In this document: one piece after another, positions 1-7,925 of the stretch | Layout of the letters: each line of letters opens with the position of its first letter | Position numbering within the stretch: position 1 is the stretch's first letter | NCBI RefSeq assembly: GCF_015751905.1 | Contig: NZ_JADOUF010000001.1 | Coordinates: forward strand, 1,364,001 to 1,428,000 | Direction: 5' to 3' | From: Longispora fulva | GTDB lineage: Bacteria; Actinomycetota; Actinomycetes; Mycobacteriales; Micromonosporaceae | DNA: 64,000 nucleotides | Position numbers and translations under genes: made by a program | The notes under the pieces: generated by a model | What the model was told of the DNA's origin: nothing | What the model saw: only the letters and a program-made list of their open reading frames with translations | The model's database searches: none

Positions 1-490
1 CCGGCAGCACCCCCCACACCACGGAGGTGGTCGCCGACGTCAACGGCGGGTAGTCGGTGTGCGAGAAGGCGGTCACGGCCGGGTTGCCCATCGCCGCGCG
101 GGCGAAGTCGCCGCCCCAGGAGAAGTAACCGGCGTGCAGCCACCAGATCGAGTGCGAGTCCCACAGGATCGGCGGCGCGAGGACCTCCAGGAACATGGGC
201 GTGAGCGGCAGGAACAGCCAGCGGGCCTCGGCCCACGTGCCCCCCGGCAGCGGCGCGACCGTCCGGCGGACCAGCAGCACGCCCGCCACCGCCCACTGGG
301 CGAGGAACAGCCCGGCCGACCAGGCGAGCAGGGGGCCGCCGGTGGCCAGCATGAGAATCGTGCCGAGGGCCGCGGTGACCCCGGTGATCAGAGGCGCGGC
401 CACGGTGGCCGTCAGAGCGTTGCGGGTCAGGGCGTAGCCGAGGGGGATTCCTGGGGCGAATACCGCGAGGATCGCGAGGAACGGGGTCAT
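1..490 (-). CDS. Polytopic membrane protein, GT-C glycosyltransferase-like, 3' part outside window
   Basis: Only the N-terminal 163 codons lie in the window; the gene runs off the left edge. The ATG at 490 opens a reading frame with several hydrophobic stretches in the first 90 residues. These are followed by a loop with WDSHSIWWLHAGYF and then HTDYPPL. An Asp in the first loop, followed by a His/Tyr-Pro-Pro segment, is typical of GT-C membrane glycosyltransferases of the PMT/ArnT type, which use lipid-linked sugars outside the membrane. It starts 7 nt after the stop of the upstream small membrane protein, so the two are probably one transcript. The family is an inference because the C-terminal half is missing. 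Confidence 0.55.
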   Translation of the reverse strand, partial: MTPFLAILAVFAPGIPLGYALTRNALTATVAAPLITGVTAALGTILMLATGGPLLAWSAGLFLAQWAVAGVLLVRRTVAPLPGGTWAEARWLFLPLTPMFLEVLAPPILWDSHSIWWLHAGYFSWGGDFARAAMGNPAVTAFSHTDYPPLTSATTSVVWGVLP

Positions 491-497
491 GGCCGGA

Positions 498-857
498 TCA
501 CCTCTGCCGTTCGATGGTCAGGCGGAGGTTCCCGGTGTTCAGGGAGACGGTGTAGTCGGTGGTCTCGCCGGGCCGCACGACGTAGGAGCCCTCCAGCATC
601 GCGATCTCCACGAGCCGCTGGGTCCAGTAGGGGCTGTCGACGGAGGTGGCCAGGGTGACCCGGCTGCCGCTGGGCACGCCGCTGGCGAATTGCGAGCGCA
701 CCTTGACGAACTCGGTGTGCCACGGGTTGTTCGCGTTCGCCGGACGGACCCGCCCGGCGGCCTGACCGGCCGTGCGGACCGCGCCGACGGCGGCAGTGCC
801 GAGGAGAACCAGCGCTAGGGCGACGACGAGCACCCGGGCCGCGGAGTGGAGACGCAC
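498..857 (-). CDS. Small membrane-anchored or secreted protein of unknown function
   Basis: This 119-residue protein has one N-terminal hydrophobic segment (about residues 8-27), preceded by Arg and ended by an AVGAVRTAG region, so it is either a signal anchor or a signal peptide. The rest is a soluble extracytoplasmic domain of about 85 residues without cysteines. I do not recognise the domain. The GTG start at 857 follows a purine-rich GAGAAGAAGG stretch that is rather close to the codon. The gene immediately precedes the GT-C-like membrane gene, suggesting a joint role at the cell envelope. Confidence 0.6.
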   Translation of the reverse strand: MRLHSAARVLVVALALVLLGTAAVGAVRTAGQAAGRVRPANANNPWHTEFVKVRSQFASGVPSGSRVTLATSVDSPYWTQRLVEIAMLEGSYVVRPGETTDYTVSLNTGNLRLTIERQR

Positions 858-990
858 AGCCTTCTTCTCTCATTGGATATGACGCAGCCCGCAGAGTTCG
901 GTGCATCGGTACCCGCAGAGTCTATAAAATTTCCGTCCATCGCTATGTCCCTACCGCCCCGGGCGCCGACCGTTGGCGGGAGGAATCCGG
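858..990 (-). promoter_or_regulatory. AT-rich upstream region with a 10-bp direct repeat
   Basis: Between the response regulator stop and the small membrane gene lies an unusually AT-rich stretch around 920-935, plus a direct repeat CCCGCAGAGT at 888-897 and 912-921 (24-bp period). On the minus strand this region is the expected promoter of the gene starting at 857. The repeat could be an activator site; no regulator is assigned. Confidence 0.3.
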
Positions 991-1656
991 CTAATCCGCC
1001 CAGCCGGGTCGGACCAGGCCCGATTCGTACGCCATCACGACGAGCTGGGCCCGGTCCCGCGCGCCGAGCTTCACCATCGCCCGCGACACATGGGTCTTCG
1101 CCGTCGCCGGGGACAGGAACAGCCGCTCGGCGATCTCCTCGTTCGTCAGGCCCCCGGCGGCCAGGGCCATCACCTCGCGCTCCCGGTCGGTGAGCACGCC
1201 GAGGTCCCGGGCCGCGGCCGGTCCCCGAGACCGGGTCGCGAACTCCGCGATCAGTCGGCGGGTCACCCCCGGCGACAGCAGCGCGTCGCCCCGGGCCACC
1301 ACGCGGACCGCCTGGATCAGGTCCGCCGGCTCGGTGTCCTTGACGAGGAAGCCGCTCGCGCCGACCCGCAGGGCCTCGAACACGTACTCGTCGTGCTCGA
1401 AGGTCGTCAGGATCACCACCCGCACGTCGGCCAGCGCCGGGTCGGCCGCGATCTGGCGGGTCGCCTCGATGCCGTCGAGCCGGGGCATCCGGATGTCCAT
1501 CAGCACCACGTCGGGCCGCAGCTCGCGGGTCAGCCGCACGGCCTCGGCCCCGTCGGGCGCCTCCGCGACGACGTCCATGCCGTCCTGCGCGGCCAGCAGC
1601 GCGCGGAAACCGCCCCGGACGAGGGCCTGGTCGTCGGCGAGCAGTACGCGGATCAT
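991..1656 (-). CDS. NarL/FixJ-type response regulator
   Basis: The 221-residue protein has a receiver domain (about 1-120) with acidic pair D8-D9, phospho-acceptor D54 in VLMDIRMPR and K106 in GFLVKD. A LuxR-type helix-turn-helix follows at 155-215 (LTDREREVMALAAGGLTNEE). It is the output protein of the kinase just upstream; its ATG overlaps the kinase stop by 4 nt (ATGA), indicating translational coupling. The likely target is its own operon through the palindrome at 2842-2859, but that is inference. Confidence 0.93.
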   Translation of the reverse strand: MIRVLLADDQALVRGGFRALLAAQDGMDVVAEAPDGAEAVRLTRELRPDVVLMDIRMPRLDGIEATRQIAADPALADVRVVILTTFEHDEYVFEALRVGASGFLVKDTEPADLIQAVRVVARGDALLSPGVTRRLIAEFATRSRGPAAARDLGVLTDREREVMALAAGGLTNEEIAERLFLSPATAKTHVSRAMVKLGARDRAQLVVMAYESGLVRPGWAD

Positions 1657-2783
1657 GCCGGCAGCCTGCCGTACACCCGGAAGCCGCCCTCCGGCCGGGG
1701 CCCGGCGACGAGAGTGCCGCCGAGCGCGTCGGCCCGCTCGCGCATCCCGGTCAGCCCGTTGCCGGCCGTCGAGCCGCCGCCCACCCCGTCGTCGAGGATC
1801 TCCACGGTCACCGCGTCCGGCTCGTAGCCGACCAGGACGCGGGCAGTGTCGACGTGCGCGTGCCGGTACACGTTGGTCAGGGCCTCCTGCACGATCCGGA
1901 ACGCAGCCAGGTCCGCGTTGGCCGGCAGCTCCCGGGGTTCGCCCGTCACCGTGAGCCGGACGTCGAGCCCGCTGGTCGCCAGCCGGCCGAGCAGCTCGTC
2001 CAGGCGGGTCAGGCTCGGGGCCGGCGTGCGCGGCGCCTCCTCGTCGACCCGACGCAGCACGCCCAGCGTGGACCGCAGCTCCTGCAGGGTCTCCTTGCTC
2101 GCCGCCTTGATCACGGTCAACGCCTCGCGGGCCTGGCCAGGGTCGTCGTCGAGCAGGTGCAGCGCCACGCCGGCCTGCACGTTGATCAGGGAGATGTTGT
2201 GCGCGATGACGTCGTGCAGCTCGCGGGCGATCCGCAGTCGCTCGTCGCTGGACTGCCGCTTGTGCTCCTCGGCGCGGGTCCTGGCCACCTCGGTGAAGTG
2301 CATTCGGCGCACCCGGACGAACTCGGCGAGCATCAGCACGCCGACCAGCCAGGCGGCGACCCCGAGCGTGCGGCCGACGGTCGGCGCGGGTTGCCGGTCG
2401 ACGACGGTGCTGATCGCGACGAAGCCCACCAGGCTGGTCGCGGCGGCGGCCTTCGCCCACTGCCGGTGCCCGGTGAGGACGGTGAGGAACAACGCGACGA
2501 GACAGCCGATCGCCACCGGACCCCACGGGTAGCCGAGCGCCAGGTAGCCGCCCGTCGCGGCGAGGGTGCCGGTCAGCGCGAGGCCCACGTGCACCCGGCC
2601 CAGGTAGAGGACCAGGCCGGAGGCGGTGAGCAGCGCGTACCCACGCGCGTCGAGGACGTCGGCGTTGTGCCCGATCATCCGGACGCCGACGATCTGGGCG
2701 GCCGCCACCACCACGGGCAGGACCCGCACCCGCCACGACGGCGGGCGCAGCATCCGCGGCGGACGCGGGCGAAGTCGGCGCAT
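1653..2783 (-). CDS. Sensor histidine kinase, HisKA_3 type
   Basis: The 376-residue kinase has four to five N-terminal membrane helices (about 20-150), then a linker and the dimerisation helix ERLRIARELHDVIAH with phospho-acceptor H190. An HATPase domain follows, with N-box residues in IVQEALTNVYRHA (297-309) and glycine motifs DDGVGG and GNGLTGMRER. The membrane part has almost no external loop, so it is probably an intramembrane-sensing kinase. I chose the ATG at 2783 because a TACCCT hexamer ends 6 nt before it (leaderless pattern) and the protein then starts just ahead of the first helix. It forms an operon with the response regulator. Confidence 0.92.
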   Translation of the reverse strand: MRRLRPRPPRMLRPPSWRVRVLPVVVAAAQIVGVRMIGHNADVLDARGYALLTASGLVLYLGRVHVGLALTGTLAATGGYLALGYPWGPVAIGCLVALFLTVLTGHRQWAKAAAATSLVGFVAISTVVDRQPAPTVGRTLGVAAWLVGVLMLAEFVRVRRMHFTEVARTRAEEHKRQSSDERLRIARELHDVIAHNISLINVQAGVALHLLDDDPGQAREALTVIKAASKETLQELRSTLGVLRRVDEEAPRTPAPSLTRLDELLGRLATSGLDVRLTVTGEPRELPANADLAAFRIVQEALTNVYRHAHVDTARVLVGYEPDAVTVEILDDGVGGGSTAGNGLTGMRERADALGGTLVAGPRPEGGFRVYGRLPA

Positions 2784-2789
2784 GCCCGC

Positions 2790-2795
2790 AGGGTA
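2790..2795 (-). promoter_or_regulatory. -10 element, leaderless start of the kinase gene
   Basis: TACCCT on the minus strand ends 6 nt before the ATG at 2783, placing the expected transcript start at or next to the start codon. Confidence 0.5.
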
Positions 2796-2841
2796 GTGCA
2801 CCGGGCGCGCCCGGCACGTCGGCTCCGGGGAGGCGGCGGCA

Positions 2842-2859
2842 CTACTCCCGGGGGAGTAG
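2842..2859. promoter_or_regulatory. Perfect 18-bp palindrome between divergent kinase and DUF1707 genes
   Basis: CTACTCCC-GG-GGGAGTAG has two perfect 8-bp arms around a 2-bp centre. Its centre lies 67.5 bp upstream of the predicted leaderless kinase start at 2783. A closely related sequence (14 of 18 bases identical) lies in front of the second two-component operon at 25234-25251, so a NarL-type autoregulatory site is likely. Confidence 0.6.
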
Positions 2860-2944
2860 CCGGCGCTCCCGGAATGACGCCGCCGGACCGACGCGGTGCG
2901 GGCCGCCGCCGCCCAGACTTGAGCCATCACCTCAGGAGGTAACA

Positions 2945-3382
2945 ATGGAACACGAACCGGGCCAGGTCCGCGCCTCCGACAAGGAACGCGAACAGACCGT
3001 CGCCTTCCTGCGCGCCGCGCTCGCCGAGGGCATGCTCACGCTGGAGGAGTGCGACGAGCGGCAGGCAGCGGCCTATGCCGCGAAGTACCGGCACGAGCTC
3101 GACGTCCTGCTCACCGACCTGCCGCGCCAGCTGCGGTGGCACACCCCGGAGGCCCGGGCCGAGTTGCGGGCCTGGGGCCGGCGCAGGGCGTTCGTGGGGT
3201 TGACGGCGCTCGCGGTCGTGGTCACGTTCGCGGCGCTGTCCGGCGGGCACTTCTTCTGGCCGATCCTGCCGATCATGTTCGTCGCGTTCCTCGTGCTGCG
3301 CCGCAAGGCGTTCCGGCGGATGGCCGGCCGGGGCGGGGGCTGCGGCCCGCACCACCGCACGTTCGGGCCGGCGTCGGCCTGA
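2945..3382 (+). CDS. DUF1707 SHOCT-like domain membrane protein
   Basis: The 145-residue protein begins with a DUF1707 domain (about 8-60): RASDKERE, then LRAALAEGMLTLEECDER and a segment ending LLTDLP. Two closely spaced hydrophobic helices (about 82-118) and a basic tail follow. DUF1707 is a short actinobacterial domain of unknown biochemical role, often near the N-terminus of small membrane proteins. A strong Shine-Dalgarno (CAGGAGGT) sits just ahead of the ATG. It is transcribed away from the histidine kinase and shares its palindrome-bearing intergenic region, so it may be part of the same regulon. Confidence 0.85.
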   Translation: MEHEPGQVRASDKEREQTVAFLRAALAEGMLTLEECDERQAAAYAAKYRHELDVLLTDLPRQLRWHTPEARAELRAWGRRRAFVGLTALAVVVTFAALSGGHFFWPILPIMFVAFLVLRRKAFRRMAGRGGGCGPHHRTFGPASA

Positions 3383-3387
3383 GCGGT

Positions 3388-3434
3388 CCGACACGGGGCG
3401 GGGTCCACAAGGGCCCCGCCCCGCGCCGTGTCGG
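3388..3434. terminator. GC-rich hairpin after the DUF1707 gene
   Basis: CCGACACGG and CCGTGTCGG pair over 9 bp, with additional inner pairing of GGCGGGG with CCCCGCC around a short loop. There is no T tract, as is common in actinomycetes. It lies between convergent genes. Confidence 0.6.
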
Positions 3435-3443
3435 AAAGACCAG

Positions 3444-3487
3444 GAACATCTTCTGATTACGGTCGGGCCCGGCCCGGTCTCCGTCGG
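3444..3487. repeat. Convergent-intergenic repeat, copy A
   Basis: The core is TTCTGATTACGG followed by CCCGGCCCGGTCTCCGTCGG. It resembles copies at 13433-13482 and 35618-35668 and, in part, 19641-19677 (reverse strand). This copy is the most divergent but keeps the TTACGG and CCCGG-n-TCCGTCGG blocks in the same order. The gap to the next gene (3488-3585) shows nothing else. Confidence 0.5.
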
Positions 3488-3585
3488 CCCGACCAGGCGG
3501 GGTGGCCGCCGTGAGCTCGGGGGCGTCGGCCTCGCCTGCCGCTCGCCCGGCGACTGGGGCCGATGCTGGGCCGGTTTCGCCGCGA

Positions 3586-4485
3586 TCAGTAGCCGGCGAA
3601 GGAGCGCAGTGGCATCCGGGGCCCCCGGCGCGGCGCGCCCATCCCGGCGGCCGCCAGGAGTGTGCACACCCTGCCGCGGTGCCCGGCGAACGGGGCCAGC
3701 AACGCGAGCATCCGGGCGTCGTCGGCGCGCGGCTCCCCGGCGAGGGCCCACGCGACCATGTTCGGCAGGTGGTAGTCGCCGACACTGACGGCGTCCGGGT
3801 CCCCGTACGCGACGCGGACCACCTCCGCGGCCGTCCACGGCCCGATCCCGGGCAGCGCCGTCAGCCGGGCCGTGGCCTCGACGGAGTCGGCGCACCGTTC
3901 GAGCCGGTCGGCGACCGAGGCCGCCCGGCGCAGCGTGTCGGCCCGGCGCTGCTCGACCCCGAAGGGGTGCAGCACCCAGTAGGGCGCCGCCGCGATGTCT
4001 GCCGGGTCCGGCGGTACCCACAGCGCGGGGACCGGGCCGGGGGCCGGCGCGCCGAACTTCCGGACGATCGCCGAGTACGCCTGGTAGGCCTCCTTGCCGG
4101 TGACCTTCTGCTCCAGGACGGCCCGGAGCAGCCGGGGGAACACCTGGCCGGTCGCGGGGAGGCGTACCCCACGGTGGGTTCTGGCCAGGCGGGCCACGAC
4201 GGGATGCGCCGCCGCGAGCTCCGCGAATCCGGTGAGGTCGTCGCGCAGGCCGGCGACCGCGTCGGCCCGCTCGACCACCCACGCGGCGCCCGGGCCGTGC
4301 CCCTCGGCGTGCAGGTCCGGGCCGACCCTGGTCAGCGCCAGTGCGGCCGGGCCGTCCGGGGTCCGGGCGGTCCACCAGAAGGTGCCCTCGACGAACCGGG
4401 CGCACGGGTCGTGCCGGCCCATGGAGAGCAGGCCGACGGAGCCGGCGAGGTGGTAGCCGAGCGGCGGCGTGAGTACCCGGAGCAC
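3586..4485 (-). CDS. HhH-GPD DNA glycosylase, AlkA/3-methyladenine type
   Basis: The 299-residue protein is a base-excision-repair glycosylase that removes alkylated or otherwise damaged bases. A helix-hairpin-helix motif LPGIGPWTAAEV lies at 211-222 and the catalytic aspartate is D237 in SVGDYHLPN, at the spacing expected for AlkA-like enzymes. The N-terminal 110 residues resemble the AlkA-N-like region of actinobacterial homologues. I chose the GTG at 4485 over an upstream ATG at 4521 because GACAGT ends exactly 6 nt before the GTG and homology-like sequence begins there. It is a single gene between intergenic regions. Confidence 0.87.
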   Translation of the reverse strand: MLRVLTPPLGYHLAGSVGLLSMGRHDPCARFVEGTFWWTARTPDGPAALALTRVGPDLHAEGHGPGAAWVVERADAVAGLRDDLTGFAELAAAHPVVARLARTHRGVRLPATGQVFPRLLRAVLEQKVTGKEAYQAYSAIVRKFGAPAPGPVPALWVPPDPADIAAAPYWVLHPFGVEQRRADTLRRAASVADRLERCADSVEATARLTALPGIGPWTAAEVVRVAYGDPDAVSVGDYHLPNMVAWALAGEPRADDARMLALLAPFAGHRGRVCTLLAAAGMGAPRRGPRMPLRSFAGY

Positions 4486-4491
4486 GGCCCC

Positions 4492-4497
4492 ACTGTC
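4492..4497 (-). promoter_or_regulatory. -10 element, leaderless start of the glycosylase gene
   Basis: GACAGT on the minus strand ends 6 nt before the GTG at 4485. It is the main reason for choosing that start. Confidence 0.5.
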
Positions 4498-4634
4498 GCA
4501 CGCCCACCTGGGAAACGGCACCCGTGTCCGGGTGGCGGCCGGTCTCCCGGCGGGGGCTGATGCGCCTGACTGGGCCGGATGGGGTCGGCGTGCCCGGCCC
4601 GGGGCTCAGGTGGCCGGGCCGGGCACGCCCGCGC

Positions 4635-5393
4635 TCAGCAGTGGGCCGTGGCGCGGGTGATCGTCGTGGCGAGAGCCGGCGGGCCGTCCAGCGGCGCCGG
4701 GTCCTCCGGGGTCGGCTGCACCCCGCCGGCGGCGATCGCGTCCAGCGCCCGCATCCCGGGCTCGTCCACGTGCCCGAAGACGGTGTAGTTGGGGCGGAGC
4801 ACCGAGTCGGCGTACACCAGGAAGAACTGGCTGCCGTTGGTGTCCGGGCCGGCGTTGGCCATCGCGAGGGTGCCGCGCGGGTAGATCCGGCGCTGGCCGG
4901 TCGGGTCGTTCGGCGCCGGCGGCAGGTCGGTCGGCAACTCGTCCTTGTACCTGTACCCCGGCCCGCCCTCGCCCGTCCCCGACGGATCGCCGCACTGCAG
5001 CACCTTGAGCGTCTTGTACGCGGTGAGCCGGTGGCACGGCGACCGGTCGTAGAACCGGTGCTCGACGAGGTGGACGAAACTCTGCACCGTGCACGGCGCC
5101 TTCGCCCGGTCGAGGGTGACCGTGATCGGGCCGTGGTTGGTGCGCAACTCGGCGTCGACCGTGCCCCGGCTCGGCGTCCGGTGCGGATCCGGCGGCAGCG
5201 GCACCGGACGGGAGGCCGGCTCGTCCGGAGTCTCCGTGAACTCGCACGGCCCGTGCGTCGTCCTCGGCGGCTTCGCGTCCCCGGCGGCGAGCGCGGGACC
5301 CGCCCCGACGGCGACCAGGGCCCCGGTGGCCAGCGCGACCGTCGCGACGTGCGCGACCGCCCGGCTGAGTCGTCGGACTGCGGAGTGGGGCAC
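4635..5393 (-). CDS. Secreted cyclophilin-type peptidyl-prolyl isomerase
   Basis: The 252-residue protein has a signal peptide of about 33 residues (ATGALVAVGAGPALA, then AGD), so it acts outside the membrane as a prolyl isomerase or foldase. A cyclophilin domain follows from about residue 75: ITVTLDRAKAPCTVQSF, FYDRSPCHRL, QCGDPSGTGEGGPGY, GTLAMANAGPDTNGSQFF and NYTVFGHV. The active-site Arg of the usual FHR motif is present here in CHRL, and the Gln/Phe of SQFF are also kept. I use the GTG at 5393, which has AGGAGG 6 nt upstream, rather than the ATG at 5459, which would bury the signal peptide. Confidence 0.9.
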   Translation of the reverse strand: MPHSAVRRLSRAVAHVATVALATGALVAVGAGPALAAGDAKPPRTTHGPCEFTETPDEPASRPVPLPPDPHRTPSRGTVDAELRTNHGPITVTLDRAKAPCTVQSFVHLVEHRFYDRSPCHRLTAYKTLKVLQCGDPSGTGEGGPGYRYKDELPTDLPPAPNDPTGQRRIYPRGTLAMANAGPDTNGSQFFLVYADSVLRPNYTVFGHVDEPGMRALDAIAAGGVQPTPEDPAPLDGPPALATTITRATAHC

Positions 5394-5434
5394 GGGGGTC
5401 CTCCTGGGGTCATGGTGCCGGAAACCGGACACAA

Positions 5435-5454
5435 GTATCGGTTGTAGTCGATAC
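5435..5454. promoter_or_regulatory. Inverted repeat upstream of the cyclophilin gene
   Basis: GTATCG and CGATAC (6-bp arms, 8-bp spacer) lie 42-61 bp upstream of the GTG at 5393. The minus-strand GATACT inside it also resembles a -10 element, so a bound repressor would block transcription. No regulator is known. Confidence 0.4.
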
Positions 5455-5514
5455 GCCACCGGCCGTCAAGGGCACCCGGCCTGTCGGGCCCGCGGCCGCC
5501 GTGTTCGGGGCCGC

Positions 5515-5600
5515 GTGCCGAGCGGGGGCCGGCCGGAAGGCGAAGGCGTGCCGCCGCGCGGGCTGGTCGGAAGGCGACGGTGTGCCGAGCGGGCCGGCTA
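5515..5600. repeat. Tandem minisatellite, 33-34 bp unit, about 2.5 copies
   Basis: Units start at 5515, 5548 and 5582 with GTGCCG, and share a GGTCGGAAGGCGA-like middle. The last partial unit overlaps the stop codon end of the HEAT-repeat gene. Confidence 0.5.
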
Positions 5601-6137
5601 CAGGGGGCGGTCCAGGCGGTCGGACAGGCGGGCGAGGGCCTGATCGGCGCGGCGGCGCACCTCGGGATCGGTGTCCGTGAGGGCCTTCCGCAGCGGCCCG
5701 GCGTGCTCGGCCTCCCCGACCACGCCCAGCCCCCGGGCGGCGGCTGCCCGCACCCGGGGCACCGGATCCGCCAGGGCAGCGGCGAGCGGGTCGGCGGCCT
5801 CGCCGAGTTCGCGGAGCGCGCACACCTTCGCGCACATCTCGCGGACCCGCCACGCGTCGTGCCCCAGGGCCGCCACCACGGCGGACGCGGCGGTGGGGTG
5901 CCAGGCGTAGAGCAGGGCGCGGGCGGCCCACACCGCTGGCCAGTAGACGAGCGCGTCGAGGTCGAGGAGGGGCTGGGCGCCGCGTCCGCCCAGGTAGGCG
6001 AGGAGTTCGGGGTCGTCGGCCGGGCCGCCCCGGAGCAGCGCCGCGCACCGGTCGACCAGCTCGGGCTCTGTCCACCGGCGGCTGGCGGCGCGGATCCGCT
6101 CGGCGGGGCTGGCGGAGACGGGGATGGGCGCGGTCAC
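5598..6137 (-). CDS. HEAT-repeat (armadillo-like) protein
   Basis: The 179-residue all-helical protein carries HEAT-type repeats in its second half: VRAAAARGLGVVGE at about 129-142 and VRRRADQALARL at about 160-171, each preceded by a D/L-P turn. Such repeats act as protein-binding scaffolds; no catalytic domain is present. The GTG at 6137 is preferred because CATCAT ends 6 nt upstream, the leaderless pattern seen across this window. Function is unknown, and it has no obvious operon partner. Confidence 0.75.
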   Translation of the reverse strand: MTAPIPVSASPAERIRAASRRWTEPELVDRCAALLRGGPADDPELLAYLGGRGAQPLLDLDALVYWPAVWAARALLYAWHPTAASAVVAALGHDAWRVREMCAKVCALRELGEAADPLAAALADPVPRVRAAAARGLGVVGEAEHAGPLRKALTDTDPEVRRRADQALARLSDRLDRPL

Positions 6138-6143
6138 CGCCCC

Positions 6144-6149
6144 ATGATG
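6144..6149 (-). promoter_or_regulatory. -10 element, leaderless start of the HEAT gene
   Basis: CATCAT on the minus strand ends 6 nt before the GTG at 6137. Confidence 0.4.
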
Positions 6150-6326
6150 GCGCACGGCTACGACGAAACCGCCGCGTTCACCGACCGCGAGGCACCCGGC
6201 TTTCCGGACCCGGAGCCGTGCGTCGTGGCACCCGACTCTCTCCAGCCCGGAGCCACGGGCGGCGAGCGCCCGACCACCCCGGTGGCCGGGGCTGGCACCG
6301 GGCGCTCCCGGCGGGGCCGGATCTGA

Positions 6327-6332
6327 CAGACT
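6327..6332 (+). promoter_or_regulatory. -10 element, leaderless start of lspA
   Basis: CAGACT ends 6 nt before the ATG at 6339. There is no Shine-Dalgarno in the 6-nt gap. Confidence 0.5.
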
Positions 6333-6338
6333 CCGCTG

Positions 6339-6878
6339 ATGACGAGCAGCGTCCCCGCCCCGCCCGCCGAACCGACCGCCCGCCGCCGGGTGGGACTGCT
6401 GGCCGGAGTGGCCCTGGTGGCCGCCGTGGCCGACATCGTGTCCAAGGTGCTCGTGGTCGAACACCTCGTGCCCGGCGACTCGCCCCGCTTCCTCGGCGGA
6501 CTGGTCTACTTCAGCCTGATCCGCAACCCGGGGGCGGCGTTCGGGATCGCCAGCGGGATGACGTTCGTGTTCGCGATCATCGCGGCGGTGGCCATCGTGG
6601 CGATCGTGCGGATGGCGTCCCGGCTGCGGTCGGTGTCCTGGGCGGTCGGCCTGGGCCTGCTGCTCGGCGGCACGATCGGCAATCTCGGCGACCGGCTGTT
6701 CCGGGCTCCGGGGTTCCTGCGCGGGCACGTGGTCGACTTCGTGTCGGTGTTCGGGCCGGACGCGAAGTACTTCCCGGCGTTCAACCTCGCCGACGCCGCC
6801 ATCACGCTCGGAGTGGCCACGCTGGTCGTCGCCACCCTGCTGGGCATCGACCTCGACGGCCGCCGCAAACACCACTGA
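6339..6878 (+). CDS. lspA: Lipoprotein signal peptidase (signal peptidase II)
   Basis: The 179-residue membrane aspartic protease cleaves signal peptides of diacylglyceryl-modified prolipoproteins. Four hydrophobic helices are visible. The conserved blocks are all present: D32 in VADIVSK, IRNPGAAFG at 61-69, and GGTIGNLGDRLFR at 110-122. The catalytic aspartates are D133 (GHVVDF) and D152 (FNLADA). Length matches the family. It stands alone between a HEAT-repeat gene and a regulator. At least one likely substrate is encoded in this window (the oligopeptide-binding lipoprotein at 49536). Confidence 0.96.
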   Translation: MTSSVPAPPAEPTARRRVGLLAGVALVAAVADIVSKVLVVEHLVPGDSPRFLGGLVYFSLIRNPGAAFGIASGMTFVFAIIAAVAIVAIVRMASRLRSVSWAVGLGLLLGGTIGNLGDRLFRAPGFLRGHVVDFVSVFGPDAKYFPAFNLADAAITLGVATLVVATLLGIDLDGRRKHH

Positions 6879-6902
6879 CCACGGAGCGTCCGGGTCCGGC
6901 GG

Positions 6903-7883
6903 TCACACCCAGCCCCGGCGGACCGCCTGCACCCCGGCCTGGAACCGGTTCTCCGCCCCGAGGGCGTCCAACAGCACGCGCATCCGGCGCCGCAGACTCC
7001 GGGTACTCGTCCCGAGCTGCCGCGCGATCGCCTCGTCCTTGAGCCCGGACAACAGCAGGAGCAGGATCCGCCGGTCCTCCGCGTCCAGCGGGTCGGTGTC
7101 GGCGGACGGCCCGGCGGTCAGGGGCACGGCCTGCTCCCAGAGCCGTTCGAACAGGGTGACCAGCGCCGCGACCAGGGTGGTGCCCCGGATGACGACGCTG
7201 CGGGTGATCGGTGGGTCCAGGTGCAGCGGCAACAGGGCGAGCCGGCGGTCGGCGACGGCCATCTTCAGCGGAATGCCGGCGAGCACCCGGGCCTCCTCGC
7301 CGGCCCGGGACAGGCCCGTCACGTCGTCGAGGATGCCGGGGATCTCGAAGGCCTCGGGCGCGTAGATGGCCCGGTAGCGCACGCCGCGGCCGAGGAGCAT
7401 GTGCTCGAGCGGGTTGCTGTGGTCCAGCACGTACGGCGGCCGGTCCAGGCTCATGATCTCCTCGGTGGCCTCCTGCTGCAGCCGGACGAACCACCGGCCC
7501 AGCTCGTCGGCGCTGGTCAGCAGCTCGACGCCCTCGCCGGGGCGCGCGGCCTGACCGATCGCCCGGTACACGGCCTCCAGTTCGGCGGCGGTGTCCGTGA
7601 CCCGGCTGAGGTCCTCGTGCGCGTTGCGGACCAGGGCGGCGACGGCGGTGGTCGGGCTCACGGCCGTCCACCGGGGAGGGCGGCCGGACAACCTGCTGAC
7701 CAGGCCGTATCCGCGCAACCGGCCCAGGGCGGCCTGGAGCTTGTCGATGCCGGAGCCGGTCCGGGTGGCCAGGTCACGCACCGTCACCGGCGGTCCGGCC
7801 AGGACGGTCCGGTAGACGCCCTCGTCGAAGGGCGTGACGCCGACCGCGCCGAACACGAACTCGTCTGCGCTCCTGGCCCCCAT
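6903..7883 (-). CDS. TrmB/LuxR-like two-domain transcriptional regulator
   Basis: The 326-residue protein has an N-terminal winged-helix, TrmB-like domain (about 15-75; VTVRDLATRTGSGIDKL then ALGRLRGYGLVSR). The central region of about 170 residues may be a ligand- or phosphodiesterase-like domain. A C-terminal LuxR-type helix-turn-helix lies at about 265-315 (AEDRRILLLLLSGLKDEAIA then RSLRRRMRVLLDAL). It lacks a receiver domain. It is divergent from the subtilase gene, with a perfect 15-bp palindrome between them at 7926-7940, so it most likely controls that protease and itself. Regulators of this two-HTH design are known next to S8 peptidase genes in actinomycetes; the target here is inferred. 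Confidence 0.8.
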   Translation of the reverse strand: MGARSADEFVFGAVGVTPFDEGVYRTVLAGPPVTVRDLATRTGSGIDKLQAALGRLRGYGLVSRLSGRPPRWTAVSPTTAVAALVRNAHEDLSRVTDTAAELEAVYRAIGQAARPGEGVELLTSADELGRWFVRLQQEATEEIMSLDRPPYVLDHSNPLEHMLLGRGVRYRAIYAPEAFEIPGILDDVTGLSRAGEEARVLAGIPLKMAVADRRLALLPLHLDPPITRSVVIRGTTLVAALVTLFERLWEQAVPLTAGPSADTDPLDAEDRRILLLLLSGLKDEAIARQLGTSTRSLRRRMRVLLDALGAENRFQAGVQAVRRGWV

Positions 7884-7925
7884 GCCGGTCGATCATGGCC
7901 GGTTCCGGCGCGGGCCGCAACCGGA

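Noticed and set aside
5394-5459. Upstream ATG of the cyclophilin gene
   Set aside because: It would add a hydrophilic segment before the signal peptide; the GTG at 5393 has AGGAGG at correct distance.
6903-7883. Possible classical response regulator
   Set aside because: There is an LuxR-type HTH at the end but no receiver domain or phosphorylatable Asp; the N-terminus is TrmB-like.
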